Positions 13,801 through 26,500 of a stretch of DNA of 64,000 nucleotides are shown in pieces. How positions within the stretch are numbered: the first letter of the stretch is position 1; every line of letters starts with the position of its first letter. This DNA is from Hoplostethus atlanticus (lineage: Eukaryota; Chordata; Actinopteri; Trachichthyiformes; Trachichthyidae). The translations under genes and the position numbers were made by a program. Where the stretch lies: NCBI GenBank assembly GCA_034670405.1, contig JAXDDX010000142.1, positions 124,001 to 188,000 on the forward strand. The letters are read 5' to 3'. The notes under the pieces are model-generated. The model was given only the letters and a program-made list of their open reading frames with translations. It was not told the DNA's origin and ran no database searches.

Positions 13801-16800
13801 TGTCACCCCCCCCCACACACACACACCCTTTGCCCTGCACCAATCTCTCCATTGGCCCTTTTGACAGGCACCAGTGAGAAGTCAGAACATCAATAGACCA
13901 TTGTCACAGATTCTGAACTTTGACAAACTGATGACCGGGAACTGCGACATTGTTTTCAGTAATATTTCCCAACTGTCAACTTTGAGTCATCAGTATGACT
14001 TTTTAATATTTGACAACTTTGATGGCTACGTGGCAGTGAATAATATAGGCTGATGAAACTGATCTAAAATACTTTCCTTTCTACTTGGGATGAAAATGCA
14101 TGTACAATTATGACAATTCAGATGCGATATGTGAATTCTAGCCTAGACTTATATCAATGAAAGGTCCATTACATATGAAACCCCACACAAATGAATGAAT
14201 ATGAACTTGGCTTAAATGTGAAACTATTTAAGTGAAGTTGTGAGACAGCCAGTGGCGGCTGGCCAATAGAGGGCGCTAGGGCGCCGCCCCACCACTCCCC
14301 ACATCCTAGACTTCATTGAATAAGACTTTAAAAATTACTTAGAATTTTTTCTTTTTTCAAAAGAGCGAGGTAAATATTATATAGTTAGTGAGTAAAATGT
14401 ATAATCAGCAATAAAATGTAGATTAAAATTGTTCTACGTTGTCTAAAGTTACTGCTAGGTCACGTATTTCCGGCCTGGGGCGCAAAAATCTTTGTCCATT
14501 GACTCTCGTTATAAATTGTACATGCGCAGTTCACTCCTCTCAATACAAGAGATAGGAGCTTGGTGGGGCGCAGGAAAGCTGCAAGCATAATGAAGAGGTT
14601 GACAAAAACAGGCACATCCTGTCTAAAATAATAAACTGTGTCAAGTTCTGTGGTGCCATAGAGTCATTGAGAAAAATGTATGTACAAAAGGTTTAAGCCA
14701 CAAGGTAGCAAAGTCATATGGCTTTGAGCCAGTTCACTCAGCTTTTTGATGGCACTGGGTATTTCAAATGTTATTTTCTATTAGGTCTTAATGTGTTCAT
14801 AATTTTCTGCCATTGTCTCAGGGTTTTGTGTTGTCAGATTTCTGTTGCACTTATCGAGGCACTTTTCGGTTACTTTAGTCTTTCACCATTACATATTGTA
14901 GTATAAAAGATAATTATTATAAAGAATTTGCACTAATTGAAGTACCTTAACTTACCTTAAGCACGTTTCATTACAACAAATGTTGTAATTTTAAGTTTAT
15001 GATGCAATGTGAATACAAATTTTTAATCTCTTTAATTTTACTTCTGACTGAAATTTGGATTGCAGAATTGTGATTGTGAAACCTGGAAAATTGACATAAC
15101 TGTCTAAGTCCAGACCCATGTATGTATGCACTATAACTAGTCTGTTCTGTTGTCTATGTTGTCTCTTATGTTTGGAGTATGAGACTGTATGACTCCCAAG
15201 GAAGGTCAAGCATAATGGCCACAGCCTGGGGGGCTTTGGATGGGCAGTGTGTGATCACCTTTTACAGACAAAAAGAGATTCTTAATGCTCATGGATGAGC
15301 AGTCATGGACATGGTGGTCAGTAAGCCTTTGCAGCTTCTGCAGAAAATAAAGCAGCTAGTATTGTTAGTTTCTTTTTTGTTGATATTTGCTTCCCTCATT
15401 TTCTATTAGGGATTATTTGTATCTATTAGTATTTTTATTTATTCATTAGTGCACCATTTGACTCAGAGCTCAGATTGGCTGTGACATCATGACATTCTGA
15501 GAGACACAATGGGCACCAGATGAAACTCAGAGCTTCAGACTTCACTCTACCAACCTGAAAGAAACAGCGATTTCATTGTCTTAGTTAGCAAACCATTACA
15601 ATTTCATTCATTTAACAAAAGCAATTATGGAGGAGACTTTCTGTCCAGGTATTTTTCTTTTTTAAACAGATCTACTATTACTGTCTGGTTAATTGTCTCT
15701 GTGTGATAAAAGATGAAGCTAAATGTTTTAGAACTGAAACTCTCTGTCAGCCTATGTTTTTGCTAACATGCTGACATACCTTGTCTCACTTCTTTCAGCG
15801 TGGATGGATCAAGTCATTCGCCTCAACGCCCTCAAAGGTGATGATGACGAATTCATGGCTTACACCTCAGCCAACGACCATGGGGAGAGACGATATGCTT
15901 ACGCTCCAGCCTCTATCAATGGATACGCTGTTGAGCTCAACTGTGCCCTTTCCCCATTTTCTCAGCCGACCGTAGGCTCCAGATCTACCTGTGGACTTGA
16001 GAGTCTCCACTTCTGGGAACCAGTAGTCAGCGCAGAGGAAGACGTACCTCTCGTAGCTAAGGACGAGACTTCAGGAAATGCTGAACCATGCAGCCATCCA
16101 GTCCAGGACGCCGAGAGTCCATCCAACCTGCTCAGAGATGCTGAGGCTTCATTCAGCATGTTGCAAACCAGTGAGACCATAGAGCTCATTGGGAGGCTGC
16201 TGCAGCAATCCTTCATTGGTGACCTAGAAGACCACGTGTATGAATACTGCAAGAATGTACTTGGTGAAAAGTACTTCTATGCTCCTTCATCTGATGTATC
16301 TGGATTTGTGGTTGACTGCTCTTCACCCTGTGGGCCATATAAAAACCAGCTTGATACATGGGAGCCAGTCGTCATAGCAGATTCTGACTCAATGCAATTC
16401 CTCTCAGACTTGGAAAAAGAGGAAGAGGGCCAAGACCACGTGGTCCTCAAGGAAGACAAAGTCATGTTTTCTGCCAGTGATCCAATTGATGAAAGTGCCA
16501 CAAGTGTCCATGAAGATGCAAATCCTGAGTGTGATGAGAAAAACAACGTCACTACTTTGCTCTGTGCTGGGCCTGACAGCAGTATCACTGCACAGGAGGA
16601 GGGAGACTTCGTCCAAGGGCTCAACCCTGCAGGACTTGATCGCTCCAACGTTGAGCTCACCGCTTCAAAACCAAAGAAAGAGAGGAAGAATTCTGTCTGC
16701 TTCTCTTGGCTCTTCCGTCTCTTCAGGCGAAAGAAGAACAGCAAATCCTCTAATGCAAATCGTACTTGAATCATGATGCTTATTGTCATGTTCAAATAAA

Positions 16801-19800
16801 TGTATTTAAACTAAATACATTTAAACTAAATACATTGTGGATTCTATCTGTACAAGTGTATTTGTATAAACCAAGGGATCTACTATTCTTTGTTTTGTTT
16901 TAATGTCATTTTTTGTCATTTTGGAACAAAACTCAATATTGCCTACAGAAGTAGAGTCTTGTTTTGGGGCTGATCCATTGGCTACCAAAGCAGGGAAGCT
17001 TCCACACTGCAGACCTTCTCAAAAACAAGGAGGCATCTGCAAGATGATGAGAATGCATTTTCATCAGCAGCCCACACCTGATTCCTTGTCATTTTACTTT
17101 ACAGTTAAATGTTTTACAGCTCAGCAAATACAAATAAAGGCCTTTTCATTTATTTAAATACACTGATTATACCTTAGTACAAGTTTGCTTGATTTTTGGT
17201 ATAGCCCCCCCTGGAGAAAAATGCACCAGCCGCCACTGGAGACAGCCTAGCAATCCATTAACATTGCTAGCACTGGATGCAGCCTACTATGCCACCCTGA
17301 TTTAGGAATTGAGTGTTGTTGACTTTTGTATTCATGAATTACAGTTCAAATTCAAAATGACAGTTATTATGGCTTCCTCCTCACCAGCAGTGCCAAATGA
17401 CCCAATTAAGCTTGAAGCTGTGCCGGTAATAGGGGCTATCTCACCTGCCTCGTGGGGATTAAAATACAGTATACCTGCCCCTAATGGCATGATCTCCCCT
17501 TTTTCCTAATAGACTGAAAATAAAGGTATTTTCATGCAAATTACAGTGCAAACATCCATTAAACTTCTTGGTCCCCTTTGGCCCTGCTCAGCTCTTCTTG
17601 GGTGGATCTTGGTATGTATAGCTCTGTTCTGAGGAAGTCATTCCACCGCAAATACTGTGGCATTTTCACCTCCAAATCCCTGAGGCTCGAATCAAGCATA
17701 GAAACCATCCACAGTACAGTCATTACAGATGCATGATATGCATTTGTAATTCTGAGCACATCATCTCTCAGATCTGTAGTATGTTGACTGATTTCCACAC
17801 TTCAAAAATAGGAAAATGGGATTGGTTTGGGGGTGACGACGGCTGAATTTAAATGATTTCAATTTAATGTTTCTCAATTGACTGTTCCCATTCCCTTTAT
17901 ATGGAGTGGAGGATGGCAGCACAAAATGGGCAAATAAGGACATAGATTACAGCTAAAAAATCCTTCATGGCTATATGAAATATATGACTTGGGCATTTTG
18001 AAGAGCTGCTGTTGAATCAATAACAGTTTGTGTAGTACAAGTTAATGTCTATATAAATAAAAGTAATATAATAAGAATACATGAGGCCTGAATATGGAAA
18101 TATGACAATATGAATACATGAAGCACACTGTGCATTGATGCAACAGAGTAGCAGACCTGTCTCCTCCAATCCCATCAACCAATGTGGCTGCATTAAAATC
18201 TGAATTTGAATTATACAGAGAAATCCAAAACAAAAGGATTACTGAATGATCCTCTTCATCACTCAGCCTCAGAGAGGGGAGTATCAGTGATTACTAGTTT
18301 TACTCCAATCATAAAGCTAAGATTGCTTTAATTATCTGCCTGTCAAACCCTTTAAGAAAAAAAAACTCTCTAGTGCATCTGGAAAAGAAACAATTTCATC
18401 TGTCATTCTGTGTCCAGATCAAAATGTTAATGTACGTGTTTCAGTTGATCCACTGTATGACTTTACCCCCTCTGGTTTTTCCTTCATGCACATTCTCTGT
18501 CATTTGTATTGTAGCTCCCATCTCACCATGGCTCAGTAAGCTTATCAAACATTAGTGTATTTGTATAATTGATCTGGATAATCATCGGGATTATGGAAAT
18601 TATTCACAGAAATCTCTGAAGTAAATGTTGTACATGTTAATTTGTTTTTGTCCATCCTGGCAATAATAATTCCAAAACTCAAAACTTATTTGTACTTTTT
18701 TTGTATTTATGTGTGTACGAAAATACCAGTGTGGGATTCATAACGCATGCGGAAAACGTTGATTTGTGCGAACCCCAGGTGTATCAGATGATCAATGCCA
18801 ATCGTTTGTAAATGGGATGCATGTGCCTGTTCAAGACGATTCGCATTCCTGTTCAACACTATACAAAGGCCTGCAGACTGAACCATGGCCGAAAGAGGGA
18901 AAAGAGGAACTTTGCAGAGTCCAAAATTGAAGTGTTGCACGCGTGCATGCATGAGAGAACAACCGAGTTTTCAGAAGCTTAAGCAGCGGCGTCACAAGAA
19001 ATGAAATGGATTAAAAATTGGATTAATAACGAGAAGCAGACACTTATTAGGAGGACGGCAACACACTGTGGCGCTATTCGACATGGATCAAAGGATCAGT
19101 TCCATAATTGGAGCGACCTCATTGTCCGTGTCCAGCCGGCATTGGAGTTGCACACCGATCAAACCCAGGCTGTGTCTTCATCAGATAGTCATAAGATAAT
19201 ATAATTGTATTTGTAAGGCGTTCAGTCCATGTGATCAACCCATTACAAGTTGGATAATCTTGTATTGTTACGAATGGACAATTCTGCAAATACGCCAATT
19301 CAGCCTTTCTTTCTTTTCTACAAGGCCACTGAAGCATCTTGTTGGTAATGAGGTTTGGCACAACTGTAATTGAGTTTGCATGAAGAATAAGGCATTCAGA
19401 GTGCCTTCCTGCATGTTACCAAACACTGGTAGGTTTTGATCGTACCAACGAACAAATTCAGATATGAACAAAATGATGAATCAGAGGCCCAATTAGTTCA
19501 GTTGCCCTGAATCTTACATGGTTAATAACACTTGCTGTTGGTGTTTCGGCTTTTTCATTAATCATAAATCCAGCCTGAAAAAGAGAGTGCTTTTTAAGAG
19601 GCTTCTAGGCATTAGTGATACAGGTACATCTTGCACAGAGCTGAATCCCATCTCAAGTCATATATTTCCCAGTAGAGATCTTCATTCTGATAGCTATACA
19701 TATTTCAGACTGAGTTCCAAACATTGCTTGTGCCACTGTACACATTTTCTGTGCATAGCTCATTTTTTTCCAGACGTGAAAGATGGTGGTGTAAAATCAC

Positions 19801-20286
19801 ACACCTCAAAGCGTGTAAACATTTTTTGTGCTTGATTCACAGATGCCTTCTGTGTTTACTTCACAAGGAAAAAGGTCAAAAACAGTTGTTAAGAGGAATC
19901 TCTAGAGAGCAGAACTGTCAGTATGAAACAATCTTGAGGAACGTTGAACCCATTTAAGATGAACTTCTGCTCCCTGACAACACTGTCCACTCCTCAAGTT
20001 TTCCTTTGTGAACGGATCATTTATGAATAGTGTATGACGGTGGATCCACTGGAAAACTGAAGTGTATTAAATGATATAACAGCTGTTAGCTTACAGCGTT
20101 GAGGCCACAGAGCTGGTAGCAGGCCATGGTGATGATAATTGTGATGAGCTGCCAGCGAACAGCCGGGTTCTTCATCAGCTGTAACACAGAGATGGTCTGC
20201 AGGTTGTTCTGGGCTCGGCTCTCCGCGTGGACCTCTTCCAGCTCCTTGGACACGTCCTTCTTCCCCAGGAACCTCTGGAAAGCTAA

Positions 20287-20352
<66 letters not shown>

Positions 20353-20462
20353 TAGGGAGCTCTCTCAGTCAACATAAGTAATAACATTACACAGGGAATG
20401 ATTTTATACTGTGGTCCAAAAGGTAAAATTCTAAAATTCTTAAATCACTTTTTGTGTTAGCG

Positions 20463-20514
<52 letters not shown>

Positions 20515-23500
20515 ACAAAAGAGAAGACCAGTTTTCTGGCAGCTTTGGGCAATTGAAGGTTGTTTTGACCTCATCATGCTAGTGAAATGTTTTGGGCTGA
20601 AGGAAATCAGTGGGTGTAGAGATGGCACACGCCTACCCCCACTAATCCTTTCTCCTGTACAGGTATTGGCAAGCCACGACATGGGAGTTGGACACCGCTC
20701 TGAGCGGATGCTGACCAGATAGGTGGTCCAACTAAGGCCTGTTCAAAGTCCACCAAGGTGGCATGACGTGGCTGTCAGGGATGAAGGTGTGTGTGTGTGT
20801 GTGTCCACCTAATCAGGTGGATTAGGTGGGGCTGCAACAGTGTCCCATCCCCCCTAACTGAGGCACCATTGATCTTCCATAAATGACCTTGGTGACACTT
20901 CTGTGCTCACAGGAAGCAATGAATCAAAAGTGAATAGTGAAATACAAACTGTCTCCTAAACCGCAGTGAGCGAGCATTTTGTCCAGGGAAAGCTGGACTC
21001 GCCAGCGTTAGATCTTTTGCCTCTCGTCTCTTTGGTCCCTTGCTGTCTGCAGTTTACTGACAATAACAATTTCTGGGAATTGTTCAAAAACAGTTCCGTC
21101 TCAATACCATTTGGAGTCACTAACGCTCCAAGTTGCCTAGTGCAGCTTTAAAAGCAGTTGAAGTGCATTATAATAAAGATTTTTTTTAAAAAGAGATTTT
21201 AGAAGAAATGTGTGTGTTCCACAACTTCATTCATCTTAAAATTTTGAAGCATCAAACTCATCCCATTCAACCTTATAACACTCACAATGAAATGATAGCA
21301 AACACGTCTCAATACCTGCTGTTAAACTTAAACACGAGGCCCATCATGTCACATTACTTTAATTATCATCCAGATCTGCATATGTAGATGAGTCTCCATT
21401 GTCACTCCCTGCTGATGGAAAACATGGAAACCCGCTTTAATCACACCGGGGCTGTCGAAGTCAGTGGCCTGACAAGATGTGGATATTTATAAGCCCTTGG
21501 TGGGATGTGCAGCAGTGAAACTGTCCTCATGGCAGTCTATTTTGTTTTCCCTGCAAGATGACAGTGGGGCTACATTGCACCATGCAGGGACGTGAGCCCT
21601 TGCAGTGTCCCAAGGACGAAGGATACACAACAAAGGGCCTTATCGAAAAGCAGGCAGACTTAAGCTGTTTGAGGAGGGCTCCCACTGGGGTATTAACCAT
21701 TAACCACTAGTGAGACGAAAAGTCAGTATTTGAAGAATGTCTGAGAGGGATTGAGAAAGGGTTAACATGGAGGCACTGGTGCGTGAATTCAATTCTGCAC
21801 ACCAATTCTGTCAAGAACAGTTCACTACACACAGACTAGGACAACATATTGTGTATTGATTGTGTATATTATGGTACTTCAATAGGAGAAAATAAACATC
21901 ATTATAGAAATCTGGAATTATAGGGGAAAACGACCTAAACAAGTATCAAAAGTACTTGTCCGGAGCTGGATTAAAACCCAGGTTTCTGAATTAGATCACT
22001 CAGCCATCCTGACAACGAGTGTGTGCAGGGAAAACACATATGGTGTTACTTAACCCAGACTTTTCAGACACCCTGTATAATGTTGGACTCTTGTCATTGA
22101 CTGACTCAATGTATATTTCAAAACCCAATGCAGAAATAATGAGACTATTACCATTATTTGACCCATTCACAAATGCTGTAGAGCCTAATTTAAGAGCATT
22201 TTGACAACTGCTCTGACAGCTTTTGTCATACCAAGCCATCGTCAACCTCTGTGACCTTTAAACGGAAAGGGGGGACCGCTGCAGATATACGACATGACAA
22301 GAGACAAGGTGAGGTGTGAGAGAACATGCTGTTTCTGTCTGACAGTCGGTATGCTGATAACAGGAAGCTACAGGACCACCTGCCGCCCTGCTCATGCTAG
22401 GCAGGGGGATGTTTCACCGACCCTTCATCTCTTCTTCAGGGAATTTTCCATGTGATCACAGAGGTTGCCTGATGCTAGATGAAGCACCACACAGGAACAC
22501 GTTTTTCCAACCAATGGCAAGTAGCATGTAATAGTTTCACATTTTCTGAAAATTGGCATAATGTTTAAAGGTGGTTGCAAACTTTATTGCTGCCCATCGT
22601 GTTAGGAAGTACCTTATGTTGTATTAAATAATGTTGACTACTGTTGTGTAGTAATATTAGTAGTGGCATGTAGATTGGCAGATGAGCTGGTTTAATGGCA
22701 AATCTATCTGCACACTTCACTGCCTTTTGTCATCTTTGAAAAAAAGAGAGATAAAAAGATGTTTTGTAGATTCCAATTTGTCGTATACACTCAAGGTTGG
22801 AATTATTTATTTGCTGAGAGCAGAAGACAACTGGGAGAGAAAGTCCTCGTCAAAACAAAAGCAAGTGCCATGCTTGAATTCCAAACACTTTAACAATAAA
22901 TTCTGAATAATGCCTGAAGATAAATAAAATACAAAGTACAGATTTAGGATCAGTTTTCAAAGGGATACTAATACTGTTGTGCTCTCCACAAAGCAAACTC
23001 AAAAAGCCCAAGCACTTTGTTATGGTTACATATTGACATGATGTCAATAGCAATAGCACAAAGATATTTATTGTTTAGCTCTCATGAAATGATTATTAAT
23101 TGTTATTATTATTATCAATGTTAATACAGTATTCTACTTGGCTAGCAGTCTTGACATGTTGCTGTCTCTTCTTGTATGGTCACACAAGACTTTGTGAGAG
23201 ACACAAGACACTGAAAGTTTCCACAGTATAAAATGGGTTGAGAGCCACAACTCTACAAATGTTCACCAATATCGGCTCTCATCAGTGTTCTGGTATCCAA
23301 TCTGGTCTCTCTTGGATAGAAGGGAAATCTTTGTGTTCCCAAAGACTTATATTTAATCATACTTATATATACTGAAAAAGGAGAGCTTTCATATTTGAAA
23401 TGTATTAAACTGTACTGACGCATTGTCTAACATTTTTGGTACACCCAACAAGACACAAGTAAAACAAAACAAACCATCCAGCTTGTTTATTAAAACTGTC

Positions 23501-26500
23501 AATGCCAAAGAATTACTTCAGACTCACACTCAATTAAGTCATACACTCACTTATGAGAGTCACTTCAACCTTAACAGCCCCATTGTGTCAAAAGTAAAGT
23601 TGAAGCTTTAACTCTTCTGCAACTTTCAGCAGTTCCCAGGAAACATGAACACAGGATGTTCCACTGTATAAAGAAAACAAGCACCCAGACCATCTGATGG
23701 TACTTATATATAATGTATGGCGATGGACATCAAAGAGACCCTGGGCTCCCCAGACACTGGTCAAACTATATTCTAGACATATCTGACATATCACAGTATT
23801 TCATGAACTAACCCTCTACCCCATGCTGTTTCTGCTGCTGGCACAAAGTTTACACTCAGCAAGATGGTTTTTATACTGCCTGGTTTTCTGAGATGCCTGA
23901 CATGACTTGGATCAACAAGAGGGTTGATCATCATGAGAGCAGAGAAGAGAAGAGTCGTAGAGGCCAAAGTGTAAAGTGTATTAGCACATTAATACACTTT
24001 ACTCTTAGTGTTGCTAAGGGGAAAGCTAAAACACCCTGTAGTTACCCTTCAAAGTCACTGAAAATGCAAGGACGCATTTAGACTAGCGGAGTGGGAGAGT
24101 ACACACAGGCTTTGTAAACAATTGCAGATTTTTAAGGGTTTTGTTATGGAAACTCTTCTCAATTTACTGGCTTTCAAAACTTTAGGACGACTGTACACAT
24201 ATACAAGATGTGAAAACCGCAGAACATTTATCACCAGAATAAAGGCATAAACCGAGCTGTCAATACGATTTTATTCTTTCTGCTTTGTGGAAAACTTTAC
24301 ACATGCCTCCTAAAAACTGACAGGGTGTGAGCAGTGGGATGTTAAACATTAATATCATTCCTACATGCCCTGGAAGTGTGGATTCAGTGGTATTAAAGGA
24401 ACAAAAATACTTCTCGAAGCGTTATATTGTGTATGTGTGTGTTTCTGTCCGTGTATATAATACCTCTCTCAGCTCCAGCCTCGTCCCTCCTCTCCATCAG
24501 CAGGTAGCGAGGACTCTCGGGGAGGAAGGGCAACACACACAGCTGCAGCAGCGCAGGCAACGCCAGAAAGGCAAACAGGAAGTTCCACCTGGACTCCTGC
24601 AGTCAAAATATCAACAGATTTAAGACAAACCTCAAAACTTCAGGCACAGTTACACTATATAAAAACCAGAAACACAAACAGAAGCAAAAGAGATACAGCT
24701 GTTAAATATGACAGTATGTAATAAGTGGATGCAAATCATTCCCTTGTGTAGAATTTCCTCAAGTAGTTAAAATGATCATTTAAATGCAAAATAACGTGGA
24801 AGATAGGGCTTAAGCCTGCAATTCTGGGGATTCCTTCCTGCACGGTGCAAGCTTCATTAAAGCCAGCTGATTTCAATAAAAGACTTATGGTCTTCAAGTA
24901 ATGTATTTCTATATGCATCTCTTCCCTAAATGTAAGGAGTGGAATGAAATGTGATTCAAATGTTGCCTGCTGACATAATTAAGCTGCTGACAATCAGACT
25001 CATAAAGCCAAAGGAAGCATGACGTACGCCGAGGGACACACAGTACTTTCTGCTGTTTTTGCAAAGGGTGGATTTGTCAACAAAATGACGCTCTATGTTG
25101 GAGAGATAAAACACGTTTCTCTGCACCAGAAAAAAAACACATATAAGGTGTACAAGGTATATAGGGTATATAAGTATTTCATCTCAAGCCATATCTTTAA
25201 CCTGCATTTCACTTTAATTCTAGCCACTGTAAATCAATCAAAAAAAAAAAATCAAACCCCAATTTTGATTGCTAAACAAAAATAAATAAATAGATAAAAC
25301 AAATACATCATTTCAAGTTCTTGAGTGTTGTGGTTGCAGCTTTCCCCCGAACTCCAACAATAGAAAAACACTACATTTAAATGTATTGTAATGCTAAATA
25401 TTGGACTAGTTGGATTTTCTCTGTGGTCAAAGTAATCACATTTTACTGGCCATTGTAAAAGATGAGGTTATGCCTACAACAGGATGTTAAAAAACATTTA
25501 AAAATGGCACCTCCTTCTCTTTGAAGTAACATGGGTCAAGGACATGCTCGGCTTTTGTTTAACTGCTGTGACAAACTCAAAAATTGAGTTGGCCACACTC
25601 CCAATCACTGCCGTGGTGGGTGAAGGACATGACCATCTGATAATGAGGCAAACATTCAGGGATCTTTAAATGTAGGAATGCAGGAAACCTGTGTTTCTAT
25701 ATCACCCCCAGCCAATTCTGGAATACATGAGGAAACAAACCAAAACACTACATGGTGCATCTACAAGGATTTAGTTAGCTGTCTAGGTTGTCTCACTTCC
25801 ATTAGACAGTGACTTTTCCCCAAGTTTTCAGGAGAGACATTGCCTGAGGGAGTAAATATTTATCACAGCCTGGTGGATTTATAGAACCAAATATTAAAGG
25901 TCTTTTCAAAGAACTACTTTTCAAAAAAATAAACAAATAAATAAAGCAGAGAACACTGGAATCTGGGTCATTCAAGCTATGTGAATCTGTCACTGTAGGA
26001 AAACAAGCCCATTGTGGTAAAGAATATCTTATTTTCACTCAAAATGGTTTCAGTTACTGACACAACATACTATTGAACCTTCTACGTATTTGGTTTAATC
26101 TAAAAGTATCTTCTGCATGCCTTGTAGCAACACACAAATAGTGTAGTCGTAATTTTCCTGGGCTGATGATGAAGCCTGCAGCTAAGAGTAGTGTGACGAC
26201 CTATCTGTCTGGATGACGGATAAGGTCGCTGACCCGGCATTACACCGTCACCACTACAGGTGCGTTACCCACATCAAAATGAATCGCTGAGTCACTGAGT
26301 GACAATACACTTGCACATAAAAACACACAGACATACACACAATTCCCCTTGGGAAGGATAACAGGATACACAACCCCATCTGTTTGGCAGATCTGTGCTT
26401 CTTGGTCCCAGTTGGGTAGATGGGAGGGGGACATTAGTAGATATGCAGGGACTGCAGCAGGAGATGCCCTTTGGAAAGAAAATGTCAGCTCCCAAGATAC

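Larger units (their letters stand above)
14250..17238. mobile_element. hAT-like non-autonomous DNA transposon with cargo gene
   Basis: The 2989-bp element begins CAGTGGCGGCTGG and ends with its exact reverse complement CCAGCCGCCACTG. It is flanked by a perfect 8-bp direct duplication GAGACAGC (14242-14249 and 17239-17246). An 8-bp duplication and a CAG start fit hAT; P and Zisupton elements also make 8-bp duplications. No transposase-like reading frame is visible. The only long frame is the unrelated gene at 15627-16769. The element sits in a slc2a9 intron with its gene antisense to slc2a9. Confidence 0.88.

Noticed and set aside
20021-20349. Long open frames of alternating Cys-Val or Thr-His residues
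   Set aside because: They are translations of (CA)n/(TG)n microsatellites; the same applies near 3.0, 4.4, 5.2, 20.5, 31.9, 46.1, 47.2 and 51.1 kb.
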